Assembly (NCBI RefSeq): GCF_051131135.1
Contig: NZ_CP151274.1
Coordinates: forward strand, 806,001-870,000
Origin: Thermogladius sp023256015
GTDB taxonomy: Archaea; Thermoproteota; Thermoprotei_A; Sulfolobales; Desulfurococcaceae
DNA length: 64,000 nucleotides
Direction of reading: 5' to 3'
Of this stretch, positions 7,647-15,750 are shown in pieces (within the stretch, counting starts at the first letter, position 1; every line of letters starts with the position of its first letter). Below the pieces are notes generated by a model. The model searched no databases. It was not told the origin of the DNA and worked only from the letters and a program-made list of their open reading frames with translations. A program made the translations under genes and the position numbers.

Positions 7647-8542
7647 CTCTCTAAACAGACCTCTCTCAGGAAACCGCTTATCCTCTCCACTACGCTTACG
7701 TAAAGGATGCTCGGGCTGATGTGAGTGACTCCTAAGGTGTCTGCGAGTATTATTTTAGAGAACCCGGCCTCGTCCATTTTCCGCATGGCTCCACCGACCA
7801 GCAGGCCGTGCGTGGCTGCCACGACGATCCTGCGTGCTCCCTGCGAACGCAGGAACTTAGCGGCCTCCGCTAACGTCCCGCCGGTACTTATTATGTCGTC
7901 TACGATCACCACGTCTCTCCCCGCCACGCTCACGCTCTTCGGCTTCACAGTGACTTCACCGGTCACTCTGTCTCTCTCTTTTATCAAGTAGTCGAACTCC
8001 AGGTTCAGCTTGCTGGCGGCAAAACCGGCTCTCTCCAAGGCCCCCTTGTCCGGGGCCATGACAATGGGGTCGGTGACGTACTTCAAAGCCTGGGCTACTA
8101 GCATGTCGGATACGAGTATATTGGTCCAGGGCCTACTCTCGAGAACACCTGGGTTGTGTACATCGACTACCAGACCCCGTTTTATTGTTCTCGTTAACAC
8201 CTCTAGGACTACCTCCGCTGATACGGGCTCTCCTTGGAGAAACACCTTGTCTTGCCTCATGTACGGGAGATATGGTGCGACGAGAACAACGTCTTTCCCG
8301 CCCGCCTTGTGAACCGCGTTTAATAGCAGGAGCGTCTCGACCAGAGCGGTGTCCTGACTCGGGTACATGGTGTTTGCCACTGCGACGCAGGTGGAGCCGA
8401 GGTCGGACGGCAGGCCCTTGAGCCTCACGTAGACCTCTCCATCGGGGAAGACTTTCTTCTCGACTTCGACCACTTCTACCCCGAGGCGCTTAGCCAGCTC
8501 CATCGACTGCCTTGTGAAGTTGGAGCCCGGTACGATCAGCAA
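7643..8542 (-). CDS. prs: Ribose-phosphate pyrophosphokinase (PRPP synthetase)
   Basis: About 299 residues. It has the family start LLIVPGSNF, the catalytic loop segment YLPYMRQDK, and the PRPP-binding motif DVVIVDDIISTGGT (about residue 210). It converts ribose 5-phosphate and ATP to PRPP for nucleotide and cofactor synthesis. An ATG at 8596 would leave only 4 bp to the divergent gene. A TTG at 8542 is preceded by GGTGAG at the right distance and aligns with the family N-terminus, so I prefer it; GTG at 8572 is possible. It is the first gene of the operon with the methylase and rnz. Confidence 0.9.
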   Translation of the reverse strand: MLIVPGSNFTRQSMELAKRLGVEVVEVEKKVFPDGEVYVRLKGLPSDLGSTCVAVANTMYPSQDTALVETLLLLNAVHKAGGKDVVLVAPYLPYMRQDKVFLQGEPVSAEVVLEVLTRTIKRGLVVDVHNPGVLESRPWTNILVSDMLVAQALKYVTDPIVMAPDKGALERAGFAASKLNLEFDYLIKERDRVTGEVTVKPKSVSVAGRDVVIVDDIISTGGTLAEAAKFLRSQGARRIVVAATHGLLVGGAMRKMDEAGFSKIILADTLGVTHISPSILYVSVVERISGFLREVCLER

Positions 8543-8639
8543 AGAGGTCTCACCAAGAGAGGAATAACGCACGGGAATAATAAACCGTAACCACACGTTT
8601 ATGAGACTCTCTAATCAATACACATTGGAGGGTGTTCAG

Positions 8640-9716
8640 GTGTATTTGCTTGAGAGACCTGGTGTAAGAGAGGCGATGTTTTACCAGCGCCTCGAGGGAG
8701 GGCGTGTCAAGTGCAATCTTTGCCACAAGAGGTGCGTGATAGTACCCGGGGCGTACGGGGCCTGCGGCGTCAGGTATAACAAGGACGGTATTCTGTACAC
8801 GCTAGTCTACGGTCTACTGACAGCCGCCAACCCTGACCCAATAGAGAAGAAGCCCCTAATGCATTTCAACCCTGGCGCCTGTGTTTTCTCGATATCGACT
8901 GTGGGTTGCAACTTCTACTGCAGGTTTTGTCAGAACTGGGTTTTGAGCCAGTCTAGGAGAGAGAGGCTATACGGGGAGCCGTTTGAACCCGAGGAGGTCG
9001 TGGAGAGGGCTCTACAGCTGGGCTGTCAGGGGATAAGCTACACATACAACGAGCCGACGGTGTTCTACGAGTTCATGTACGATACTGCTAAACTGGCGAA
9101 GGAGCACGGGCTGTTCAACACGATGGTAACAAATGGGTACATGACCGAAGAGGCCGTTAGGGAGATCGGGCCCTACATGGACGCTGCTACTGTGGACTTC
9201 AAGGCTGGAGGCAACGTCGAGTTCTACAGGAAGTTCATGGGTGTGTGGGACCCTTCCCCTATATACTCCACAATCCTCGAGATGAAGAGGCAAGGCTGGT
9301 GGATCGAGATCACGAACCTGGTGGTACCGGTCTACGGGGACCGAGAAGAGGACGTAGTAAAGTTGAGCAAGTGGATAGTAGAAAACCTCGGCGACGAGAC
9401 GCCGTTCCACCTCTTGAGGTTCCACCCAGACTACCTCATGACTGACGTGCCCCCTACGCCTACCAAGACGTTAGAGAAGCTGGCGAAACTGGCCAAAGAG
9501 CAGGGCTTGAAGCACGTGTATATAGGCAACGTGTGGGGGCACCCCCTAGAGAACACGTATTGTCCTAGGTGTGGCACCCTTGTTGTCGAAAGAGAGGGGT
9601 TCTTCATCACCAAGTGGAACTTAAAAGAAGACTTTACCTGCCCCAAGTGCGGGTACAAGCTGAACTTCAAAGGGAAGTACTGGGGCAGTGCTGGTAGGAG
9701 GCTCTTCTACATCTAA
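8640..9716 (+). CDS. amrS: Radical SAM enzyme, AmrS type (AMMECR1/Memo-associated)
   Basis: About 358 residues. A radical SAM Cx3Cx2C cluster is seen in CNFYCRFCQNW near residue 100. An N-terminal cysteine set (CNLCHKRC...ACGVR) precedes it, and a zinc ribbon with two CxxC pairs (CPRCG, CPKCG) closes the protein. This is the arrangement of AmmeMemoRadiSam-system radical SAM proteins, related to pyruvate formate-lyase activators; the reaction is unknown. GTG at 8640 follows GGAGGGTG (8627-8634) at a proper distance, better than ATG 8601. An AMMECR1 gene is present 51 kb away (59663-60337). The GPN GTPase gene follows 14 bp downstream. Confidence 0.85.
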   Translation: MYLLERPGVREAMFYQRLEGGRVKCNLCHKRCVIVPGAYGACGVRYNKDGILYTLVYGLLTAANPDPIEKKPLMHFNPGACVFSISTVGCNFYCRFCQNWVLSQSRRERLYGEPFEPEEVVERALQLGCQGISYTYNEPTVFYEFMYDTAKLAKEHGLFNTMVTNGYMTEEAVREIGPYMDAATVDFKAGGNVEFYRKFMGVWDPSPIYSTILEMKRQGWWIEITNLVVPVYGDREEDVVKLSKWIVENLGDETPFHLLRFHPDYLMTDVPPTPTKTLEKLAKLAKEQGLKHVYIGNVWGHPLENTYCPRCGTLVVEREGFFITKWNLKEDFTCPKCGYKLNFKGKYWGSAGRRLFYI

Positions 9717-9730
9717 TGCAGGTGTAGCTC

Positions 9731-10510
9731 ATGCCATACTACATCGTGGTGCTGGGCACAGCAGGCAGTGGCAAGACGACCTTGTCTGGGAGTCTACGCG
9801 AGTACCTGGAAGACCACAGCCTAGACGCGGCGATCGTGAACCTCGATCCAGCCGTGGAAAAACTGCCCTATGACCCGGACGTAGACGTGAGGGACTACGT
9901 CGACGCGCGTGAGGTCATGGAGAAGTACGGGCTCGGGCCCAACGGGGCTCTCATAGCCTCGATGGATATGCTGGCTCTGAAAATAAACGACCTAAGAGAG
10001 GAAATCGAGGGGCTTCGTCCAAACTACTTCATCATAGACACCCCGGGTCAGATGGAGGTGTTCGCATTCAGGGAGACGGGGCCGATCATACTCAACTCGA
10101 TAATAGGTGATAACAGGAGAGCCTCCTTGTTCCTAATCGACGGTCTCCAGGTCGTGAACCCAAACAACCTGTTGTCGTCGCTCCTCTTATCGGCCTCTGT
10201 CCACGCCAGGTTGGCATACCCGCAGATAAACGTGGTGACGAAGACGGACTTGATACCCGGCGACGAGCTGGATAAGATAGGCGAGTACCTTGAAGACCCC
10301 TACAGTCTGGCCGAGGCGCTCGATTCGCCGGGTTACCTCATATGGAGTAAAGACGAGATAGGGTTATTGCTCGAGAAGCTCATGCTCTTCGATGTCGTGA
10401 AAGTCTCGAACGTGTCGGGAGAAGGTCTCGACGAGCTCTACGCAGCCCTACAGAGGGTACTGGCGGGCGGCGAGGACTACTACACAGAGGAGCCCAACCC
10501 CGTTCTCTGA
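9731..10510 (+). CDS. GPN-loop GTPase
   Basis: 259 residues. P-loop GTAGSGKTT near residue 8, the defining GPN motif in GLGPNGALIASMDML near residue 65, the switch DTPGQMEVF near residue 100, and TKTDLIP as the guanine-specificity motif. GPN GTPases form dimers and in eukaryotes help to assemble and import RNA polymerase II; the archaeal role is less clear but the family is universal in archaea. The ATG is at 9731. The short spacing suggests cotranscription with amrS. Confidence 0.92.
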   Translation: MPYYIVVLGTAGSGKTTLSGSLREYLEDHSLDAAIVNLDPAVEKLPYDPDVDVRDYVDAREVMEKYGLGPNGALIASMDMLALKINDLREEIEGLRPNYFIIDTPGQMEVFAFRETGPIILNSIIGDNRRASLFLIDGLQVVNPNNLLSSLLLSASVHARLAYPQINVVTKTDLIPGDELDKIGEYLEDPYSLAEALDSPGYLIWSKDEIGLLLEKLMLFDVVKVSNVSGEGLDELYAALQRVLAGGEDYYTEEPNPVL

Positions 10511-10530
10511 CTCGTGATTAGTTGACAAAT

Positions 10531-10539
10531 CTTATTTTA
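10531..10539 (+). promoter_or_regulatory. TATA-like box for the acdA gene
   Basis: CTTATTTTA lies 17-25 bp upstream of the GTG at 10556. The spacing would put the transcription start at or next to the start codon, that is, a leaderless mRNA. Confidence 0.45.
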
Positions 10540-10555
10540 CCTCGCCCAAAATTAC

Positions 10556-11959
10556 GTGATAGTGGTGCTCTCGGTGCTCGAGTTCTTCTTCAACCCCTCG
10601 AGCGTAGCGGTCGTGGGGGCGACCCCTAAGGAGGGTAAGGTAGGCAGGGTAATACTGGAGAACTTCAAGAACAAGTTCAAGGGCGAGATATACCCGGTTA
10701 ACCCGCACTACCAGGAGATCCTCGGGCTAAAGGCCTACGCGAGCGTGCAGGAGATACCGGGGCGAGTGGACTTAGTAGTGATAGCCACCCCCGCTAGGAC
10801 AGTCCCTGGGGTACTGGAAGACTCGGGCGTCAAAGGCGTGAAGGGCGCTATAATAATAAGCGGGGGGTTCAGGGAGACCGGTACTCAAGAGGGTGCCATG
10901 CTCGAGGACGAGGTAAAGCGGGTCGCCGCTAGACACGGTATTAGGGTGATAGGGCCTAACTGTATAGGGGTGCTAGACAACTGGAGTGGTGTTGACACCT
11001 TCTTCCTTCCAGAAGACAAAATGAGGAGGCCGCCCAGGGGTTACGTGAGTGTGATAAGCCAGAGCGGCGCTTTCGCGTCGGCGTTGCTTGACTGGATGGC
11101 GCACCACGGCTACGGCCTCTCGAAGGCCATAAGCTTCGGGAACAAGATCGACGTAGACGAGGTCGAGCTGCTGAACTACCTAGCGGAAGACCCTACCACC
11201 AACGTTATTTTCCTCTACTTGGAGGGTGTCAGAGAAGGGCGGGGAAGAGACTTCATCGACACCGCGAGGAAGGTTTCAAGGGTTAAGCCCGTCGTTGTCT
11301 ACAAGGCGGGTAAGACCAAGAGAGGGGGTATCGCCGCAGCCAGCCACACGGCAGCCTTAGCCGGCGACTACACTCTTTACGTAACGGTCTTCAAGCAGAG
11401 CAGGCTTCTAGAGGCTGTCAGCTTCGACGAGATTATGGACCTCGTCAAGGTCTTGTCCACGCAGCCGTTGATGAAGGGTAGGAGGGTCTACATCGTGACC
11501 GACGCAGGTGGTGTAGGAGTGATGTTAACAGACGCCATCGAGCTCAACGGCCTCGAGGTACCGCAGACGCCACCCGACCTCAAGGAGGGACTGAGGAGTG
11601 TTCTCCCGCCTCACTGCATAGTCGAGAACCCGATAGACTTGACCGGTGATACAGACGACCAGAGGTTCATTACCGTGTTGAACGAGCTGCTGCCGAGAAA
11701 CGACGTGGACGCGGTCGTCGTAGTAGCTCTACCCCAGATCCCGGGCCTGAGAGGCGAGCTCTTCGAATACCTTGTGAAGGCCAAGGTGTACGGCAAACCT
11801 CTGCTCGTAGTCCTAATAGGAGGAGAGCTCGCGCTGAAGTACAAGAAGTTCCTCGAGGAGAACGGCATACCGGTGTTCGAGTCCCCCGAGAGGCTTGCGA
11901 GGGCTTTGAGTGCTTTATATACTTACTCGCGAATTAGAATACAAGGTGGCGTGTCTTGA
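10556..11959 (+). CDS. acdA: ADP-forming acyl-CoA synthetase, alpha subunit
   Basis: 467 residues with a CoA-binding Rossmann domain (SVAVVGATPKEGKVG from about residue 15), then two succinyl-CoA-synthetase-like domains. The phosphohistidine segment GIAAASHTAALAGD near residue 262 carries the histidine phosphorylated during catalysis. With the beta subunit it converts acetyl- or other acyl-CoA plus ADP and phosphate to acid plus ATP, the energy-conserving last step of sugar and peptide fermentation in hyperthermophilic archaea. It overlaps acdB by 4 nt. The start is GTG at 10556; a downstream GTG is possible. Confidence 0.92.
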   Translation: MIVVLSVLEFFFNPSSVAVVGATPKEGKVGRVILENFKNKFKGEIYPVNPHYQEILGLKAYASVQEIPGRVDLVVIATPARTVPGVLEDSGVKGVKGAIIISGGFRETGTQEGAMLEDEVKRVAARHGIRVIGPNCIGVLDNWSGVDTFFLPEDKMRRPPRGYVSVISQSGAFASALLDWMAHHGYGLSKAISFGNKIDVDEVELLNYLAEDPTTNVIFLYLEGVREGRGRDFIDTARKVSRVKPVVVYKAGKTKRGGIAAASHTAALAGDYTLYVTVFKQSRLLEAVSFDEIMDLVKVLSTQPLMKGRRVYIVTDAGGVGVMLTDAIELNGLEVPQTPPDLKEGLRSVLPPHCIVENPIDLTGDTDDQRFITVLNELLPRNDVDAVVVVALPQIPGLRGELFEYLVKAKVYGKPLLVVLIGGELALKYKKFLEENGIPVFESPERLARALSALYTYSRIRIQGGVS

Positions 11960-12669
11960 ACGCCGGCAGTATCGTCGAGGCGGCGCTGAGAGAGGGGAGG
12001 TCTAAGCTACTCGAGCACGAAGCAATGAGGTTAATGGAGCTGTACGGCATCAGAGTTGCCGACTACGGCTTCGCGGAGAGCGGCCGTGAGGCCAGGGAGG
12101 TCGCAGACAAGATTGGTTACCCGGTCGTTGTAAAGGTCGTCTCGCCCGATATTAGTCACAAGACAGACGTTGGCGGTGTTGTACTAGGCTTGGAGAGCGG
12201 CGAGGAAGTCGAGCGTGCTTGCGAGGCTATAGCGAAGAACGTCAGGGAGAGGCAACCCGGGGCTAGGCTGACAGGCTTCCTCGTGCAGAAAATGATGCCG
12301 CCAGGCGTAGAGGTGATTATTGGAGCTACACGCGACCAGGTGTTCGGCCCAGTCATTATGTTCGGGCTCGGCGGCATATTCGTGGAAGTTCTAAAAGACG
12401 TCACCTTTAGAGTGGCCCCCGTCAGTTACCAGGACGCTATCGAGATGCTAGGGGAGATCAAGGCGAGTAGAATACTCGAAGGGTACAGGTCGCAACCCCC
12501 CGTGGACAAGGAGGCTATCGCCGGCATGATCGTATCGCTCTCTAAATTGATGGAGGATAATCCTTATATTATCTCGGTCGATTTAAATCCTGTAATAGCC
12601 TATAGCCGTGGGGCGGTTGTCGTCGACGCTAGAGTCATAGTCAGTAGAGCTAGTGTGGTGAATCGTTGA
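11956..12669 (+). CDS. acdB: ADP-forming acyl-CoA synthetase, beta subunit
   Basis: 237 residues, an ATP-grasp domain protein. GYPVVVKVVSPDISHKTDVGG (about residues 50-70) includes the conserved ISHKTDVGGV, which contacts the phosphate and holds the second histidine. DLNPVIAYSRGAVVVDAR closes the fold. It pairs with the alpha subunit directly upstream (TTG start at 11956, 4-nt overlap). Separate alpha and beta genes are found in Thermococcales and many Crenarchaeota, whereas other archaea have a fused protein. Confidence 0.92.
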   Translation: MNAGSIVEAALREGRSKLLEHEAMRLMELYGIRVADYGFAESGREAREVADKIGYPVVVKVVSPDISHKTDVGGVVLGLESGEEVERACEAIAKNVRERQPGARLTGFLVQKMMPPGVEVIIGATRDQVFGPVIMFGLGGIFVEVLKDVTFRVAPVSYQDAIEMLGEIKASRILEGYRSQPPVDKEAIAGMIVSLSKLMEDNPYIISVDLNPVIAYSRGAVVVDARVIVSRASVVNR

Positions 12670-13578
12670 GTGGCCGAGAACGGCTTTAACGGGGACCCGT
12701 CTCTTACGGCAATAGGAGACGAGATTTCCAAGACGAGGGCTTTGATATCTCAGCTTAAAGAGCAGAGAGCCGGGCTAATAGCAGAGCTGAAAACTCTAAG
12801 GACCCAGCGTAGAGGGCTGATCGAGAACATCAAAAAACTAAAGGAGGAGTACAAGGGCCTGAAGGAGAAGTACAAGGGGCTGGTGGAGGAGAGGAGGAGA
12901 CTAATCGGGGAGCTGAAGTCGAAGAAGGAGGAGTACTCTTCTCTTATAGAGCTAGCTAGAAGCAAGAAGATCGAGGTAGAGAACCTGAACAAGGAGGTCA
13001 GGATACCTATAAGCGCCATCGTCGACGAGATAAACAGGCTCGAGTGGAGTCTGCAGACGAGAGTTCTATCACTCGAGCAGGAAAACGAGATCATCAATAG
13101 GATAAAACGCTACGAGAGGCTACTCGAGAAAGCGCGTAGGGCTGTAAACGAGAAGAACCAGTACCTGGAACTGAGAGCGTACATAACATCACTGCGTGTA
13201 CAGATAAGCGACCTGAGGAACAAGATAGGCGTGTTGACGGAGGAGGTTGGGAAAGCTAAAGAGAGTCTCACGAAGATGAGGCAAGAGTTGACCGAGAAAG
13301 CGAAGGCTGTTAACGACCTAACGAACACGATAAACGAGAAGCAGAAGAGGCTAGACGAAATCAACGGGGAAATCGAGAAGTACAGGTCTAGACTAGGGGA
13401 GTTAAGGGAGATGTATAACAAGAAGGTAGAAGAGCTGAGAAGAGCGAAGACCTCTAAGATAATCGAGGAGAAGAAGAGGCAGGTCGAAGAGAAGTTGAAG
13501 TCGGGTGTTAAGAAGCTCACGTTCGAGGATCTCAAGTTGCTCTACTCGAACCCCGACGAGTTGAGCGAAGAGGCGTGA
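12670..13578 (+). CDS. Long coiled-coil protein (COG1340 type)
   Basis: 302 residues, almost entirely heptad-like Lys/Glu/Leu/Arg sequence (for example KKLKEEYKGLKEKYKGLVEE near residue 60). Only a short C-terminal tail (KLTFEDLKLLYSNPDELSEE) is outside the coiled coil. It matches the archaeal COG1340 family of uncharacterised coiled-coil proteins, for which structural or ribosome-related roles have been proposed but not proven. Its GTG start follows the acdB stop directly, so the two are cotranscribed. Its TGA at 13576-13578 touches the stop of the convergent uppS gene. Confidence 0.75.
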   Translation: MAENGFNGDPSLTAIGDEISKTRALISQLKEQRAGLIAELKTLRTQRRGLIENIKKLKEEYKGLKEKYKGLVEERRRLIGELKSKKEEYSSLIELARSKKIEVENLNKEVRIPISAIVDEINRLEWSLQTRVLSLEQENEIINRIKRYERLLEKARRAVNEKNQYLELRAYITSLRVQISDLRNKIGVLTEEVGKAKESLTKMRQELTEKAKAVNDLTNTINEKQKRLDEINGEIEKYRSRLGELREMYNKKVEELRRAKTSKIIEEKKRQVEEKLKSGVKKLTFEDLKLLYSNPDELSEEA

Positions 13579-14409
13579 TCACCTCCCAAACCTCCTCTCG
13601 CGGGCCTGGTAGCTCCTTATAGCTCTCCAGAAGTCTATTTTCCTGAATTCGGGCCAGTAAGCATCGCAGAAGTAGAGCTCGCTGTAGGCGGCCTGCCACA
13701 ACAGGAAGTTACTTATCCTCACTTCCCCGCTCGTCCTTATAATCAAGTCAGGGTCTGGGATATCGCTGGTCATCAAGTATTTCGAGAAAGTCTCCTCGTT
13801 TATTTCGTCTAGGCTGACCTTCCCCGCCTCGTACTCTTTAATAATCTTCTTAACGGCCTCGACTATCTCGTGTCTACCGCCGTAACATACGGCGATCATC
13901 AAAGTCCTGTCCTTGTACGAGCTACTCCTCTCCTCGAGCTTCCTGATCTCGTCGACAAGGTCCGGTGGGAGCATGTCTAGATCTCCGATCACCTTGACTC
14001 TGATCCTCTTCTCATCGATCTCGCCCGACTCCAGTATCTCTCTAATTCCCCTCCTGAGCAGGGAGAGCAGGTGATAGAACTCCTCGCGGCTCCTGAACAT
14101 GCAGTTCTCGCTACTCATAGCATAGATCGTTACGTACCTCACACCGAGCTCCCAGATCCAGTTCAAGACCTCCTTAATCCTCTCGTAGCCATTCTCGTGC
14201 CCTGTTAAAGGGTCTAAACCGCGCTTTTTGGCCCACCTACGGTTCCCGTCCGGGATTATGCCTATGTGTGTAGGGAACGGGCCGTCTTTGATCTGGAGCC
14301 ACAGCCACCTCTCGTAGACGTCTTCAAGAACTCTTTTCTCGAAGAAGCTTAGTACCCTGAAAGCGAATCTCTCCAGCCTTCTCTGAGAAGAGGCGAGCAA
14401 TCTGCGCAT
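13579..14409 (-). CDS. uppS: Cis-prenyltransferase (undecaprenyl/polyprenyl diphosphate synthase)
   Basis: 276 residues. It has the substrate-binding signature HIGIIPDGNRRWAKKRG near residue 50, with the catalytic aspartate in PDGNRRW, and the C-terminal PDPDLIIRTSGEVRISNFL and WQAAYSELYF motifs. It elongates allylic diphosphates with isopentenyl diphosphate in cis. In archaea this supplies the dolichyl-type lipid carrier for N-glycosylation. It stands alone on the minus strand with its own upstream region shared with rps8e. Confidence 0.92.
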   Translation of the reverse strand: MRRLLASSQRRLERFAFRVLSFFEKRVLEDVYERWLWLQIKDGPFPTHIGIIPDGNRRWAKKRGLDPLTGHENGYERIKEVLNWIWELGVRYVTIYAMSSENCMFRSREEFYHLLSLLRRGIREILESGEIDEKRIRVKVIGDLDMLPPDLVDEIRKLEERSSSYKDRTLMIAVCYGGRHEIVEAVKKIIKEYEAGKVSLDEINEETFSKYLMTSDIPDPDLIIRTSGEVRISNFLLWQAAYSELYFCDAYWPEFRKIDFWRAIRSYQARERRFGR

Positions 14410-14467
14410 GTCTCTGCTTCCCTGAACTTTGCCAGGTTTTATGCATTAGGTTTACCACTTAAAGAAG

Positions 14468-14475
14468 TTTATAAG
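14468..14475 (+). promoter_or_regulatory. TATA box upstream of rps8e
   Basis: TTTATAAG lies about 40 bp before the ATG at 14512, which predicts a short leader containing the ribosome binding sequence GGAAGGTG. Confidence 0.65.
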
Positions 14476-14511
14476 CCGGCTTCAAACTCTAGAAAGAGGA
14501 AGGTGCTGTCG

Positions 14512-14895
14512 ATGTCGTACTACCAAGGTAACGACTTCAAAAAGATAACGGGGGGTAAGAAAGGACGACGCAGGGACAAGAGGAAATACGAGTTAGGAGG
14601 CCCGCCCATCAACACAACCCTGGCGGGAGAGGAGGAGAGGAAGATCGTTAGGACTGTGGGCGGGAACACCAAGGTAAAGCTGAAGAGAGCAGCCTATGTC
14701 AACGTTTACCTGCCAGAAGAGAAGCGTGTAAGGAAAGTCAAGATCCTAGACGTCGTGAATGTCCCGTCTAACCCCCAGTTAGCGAGGTCTAAGATAATCG
14801 TTAAAGGTGCGGTCGTTAAGACTGAGGTAGGGCTGGTCAAAATCGTTTCGAGGCCAGGGCAAGACGGAGTTTTGAACGGGGTGCTGGTAAAGTAG
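14512..14895 (+). CDS. rps8e: 30S ribosomal protein S8e
   Basis: About 127 residues starting MSYYQGNDFKKITGGKKGRR, the standard S8e opening, with the conserved KRKYELGGPP segment and a C-terminal KTEVGLVKIVSRPGQDGVLN. The ATG at 14512 has GGAAGGTG at good spacing; the GTG at 14503 is part of that ribosome binding site. It is followed 16 bp later by the SRP19 gene, so both are probably cotranscribed. Confidence 0.95.
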   Translation: MSYYQGNDFKKITGGKKGRRRDKRKYELGGPPINTTLAGEEERKIVRTVGGNTKVKLKRAAYVNVYLPEEKRVRKVKILDVVNVPSNPQLARSKIIVKGAVVKTEVGLVKIVSRPGQDGVLNGVLVK

Positions 14896-14911
14896 AGTAC
14901 ACGGTGTCGTA

Positions 14912-15202
14912 GTGAGTAGGGAGTACGAGAAAAGAAAGGTCGTCATATACCCTCACTACATCGATTGTTCGAGTTCTCGGAGCAGTGGAAGGAGGGTTCC
15001 AAAGTCGATTTGCGTGCCGAACCCCACGTTAGAGGAGATCGAGAAAGCAGCCCGGCGCCTAGGGTTTGAGGTGGAGGTCGAGGCGGACAAGAAGTACCCT
15101 CGAATGTGGAGGAAGGCTGGTAGAGTCGTTGTAAACAAGGTTTTTAACAAGACGAGGCTTCTCAAGCTCTTATCCATGGAGCTGAAGAAGATGAGGGGCT
15201 AA
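14912..15202 (+). CDS. srp19: Signal recognition particle 19 kDa protein
   Basis: A 96-residue protein with the SRP19 signature VVIYPHYIDCSSSRSSGRRVP followed by PTLEEIEKAARRLGFEVEVE and KKYPRMWRKAGRVVV. It binds the SRP RNA tips of helices 6 and 8 and allows SRP54 to join. It starts with GTG at 14912. It lies downstream of rps8e in a translation and secretion context. Confidence 0.94.
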   Translation: MSREYEKRKVVIYPHYIDCSSSRSSGRRVPKSICVPNPTLEEIEKAARRLGFEVEVEADKKYPRMWRKAGRVVVNKVFNKTRLLKLLSMELKKMRG

Positions 15203-15432
15203 GAGCTTTCAATATCCCAGCTACCAGTACGCTTAACCCAGTCCTCGGAAGGGGGCCTACTCGAAATTAGGGTTGTGACCGCTTAACCCGTCCCTCCACA
15301 TGATTAGGTCGTATTACGTGATTATATCTCATATATAGTGTATTACGTTCTTATTCCAACACCCGATTGAGGGAAACAATACTACAAAAAACGGTTGTGT
15401 CGTAGGTATTATAGGGTCCCTGGTTAAATACC
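15203..15432. other. Intergenic region before gar1
   Basis: 230 bp without a convincing ORF. It holds a direct repeat CGCTTAACCC (15230-15239 and 15280-15289). GGGTT at 15270-15274 can pair with the AACCC of the second copy, or with the first copy instead. AT-rich TATA-like blocks follow at 15321-15337 and 15407-15414. The first half could be a terminator or leader for a small RNA; I cannot assign it to a known RNA family. Confidence 0.4.
15407..15414 (+). promoter_or_regulatory. TATA-like box for gar1-tfb
   Basis: TATTATAG is centred about 23 bp upstream of the GTG at 15433. No ribosome binding sequence lies between them, so a leaderless transcript is likely. Confidence 0.5.
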
Positions 15433-15750
15433 GTGTCAACAAGGTATTACCACAGGAGGTTCAGTCAGGGTTTGAGGCGCTTGGGTTTCGTAGAAGTCGT
15501 GGGCAAGAATGGGATCCTGGTGGTAAGGCCATCCGTGAACGTCCGGGAGGATCTTATAGGCAGCCTCGTGTACGACTCCAATCTTCGGAGGCTTGGAAAA
15601 GTAGTCGACATAGTAGGGAGAGTTGACGACCCCAGGGTAATCGTTAAACTGGAGTCTAGGGACCTGGCCTCTACAATACGCGACTACAACGTGTACTACG
15701 AGCCCGCTCAGAGAAGGGGCGCTAGGAAGCAAGGGGGAGAGACCCAATGA
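15433..15750 (+). CDS. gar1: H/ACA RNP protein Gar1
   Basis: 105 residues. A small beta-barrel with LIGSLVYDSNLRRLGKVVDIVG (around residues 37-58) is typical of archaeal Gar1, followed by DPRVIVKLES and a basic tail RRGARKQGG. Gar1 joins Cbf5, Nop10 and L7Ae in H/ACA particles that make pseudouridines in rRNA. The gene overlaps tfb by 4 nt; a gar1-tfb pair is a recurrent archaeal arrangement. Confidence 0.88.
   Translation: MSTRYYHRRFSQGLRRLGFVEVVGKNGILVVRPSVNVREDLIGSLVYDSNLRRLGKVVDIVGRVDDPRVIVKLESRDLASTIRDYNVYYEPAQRRGARKQGGETQ

Noticed and set aside
15240..15310. H/ACA guide RNA ending at the ACA near 15308
   Set aside because: A lower stem before ACA can be drawn only with a bulge and the 3' half of the pocket is too short, so the fold is not acceptable.
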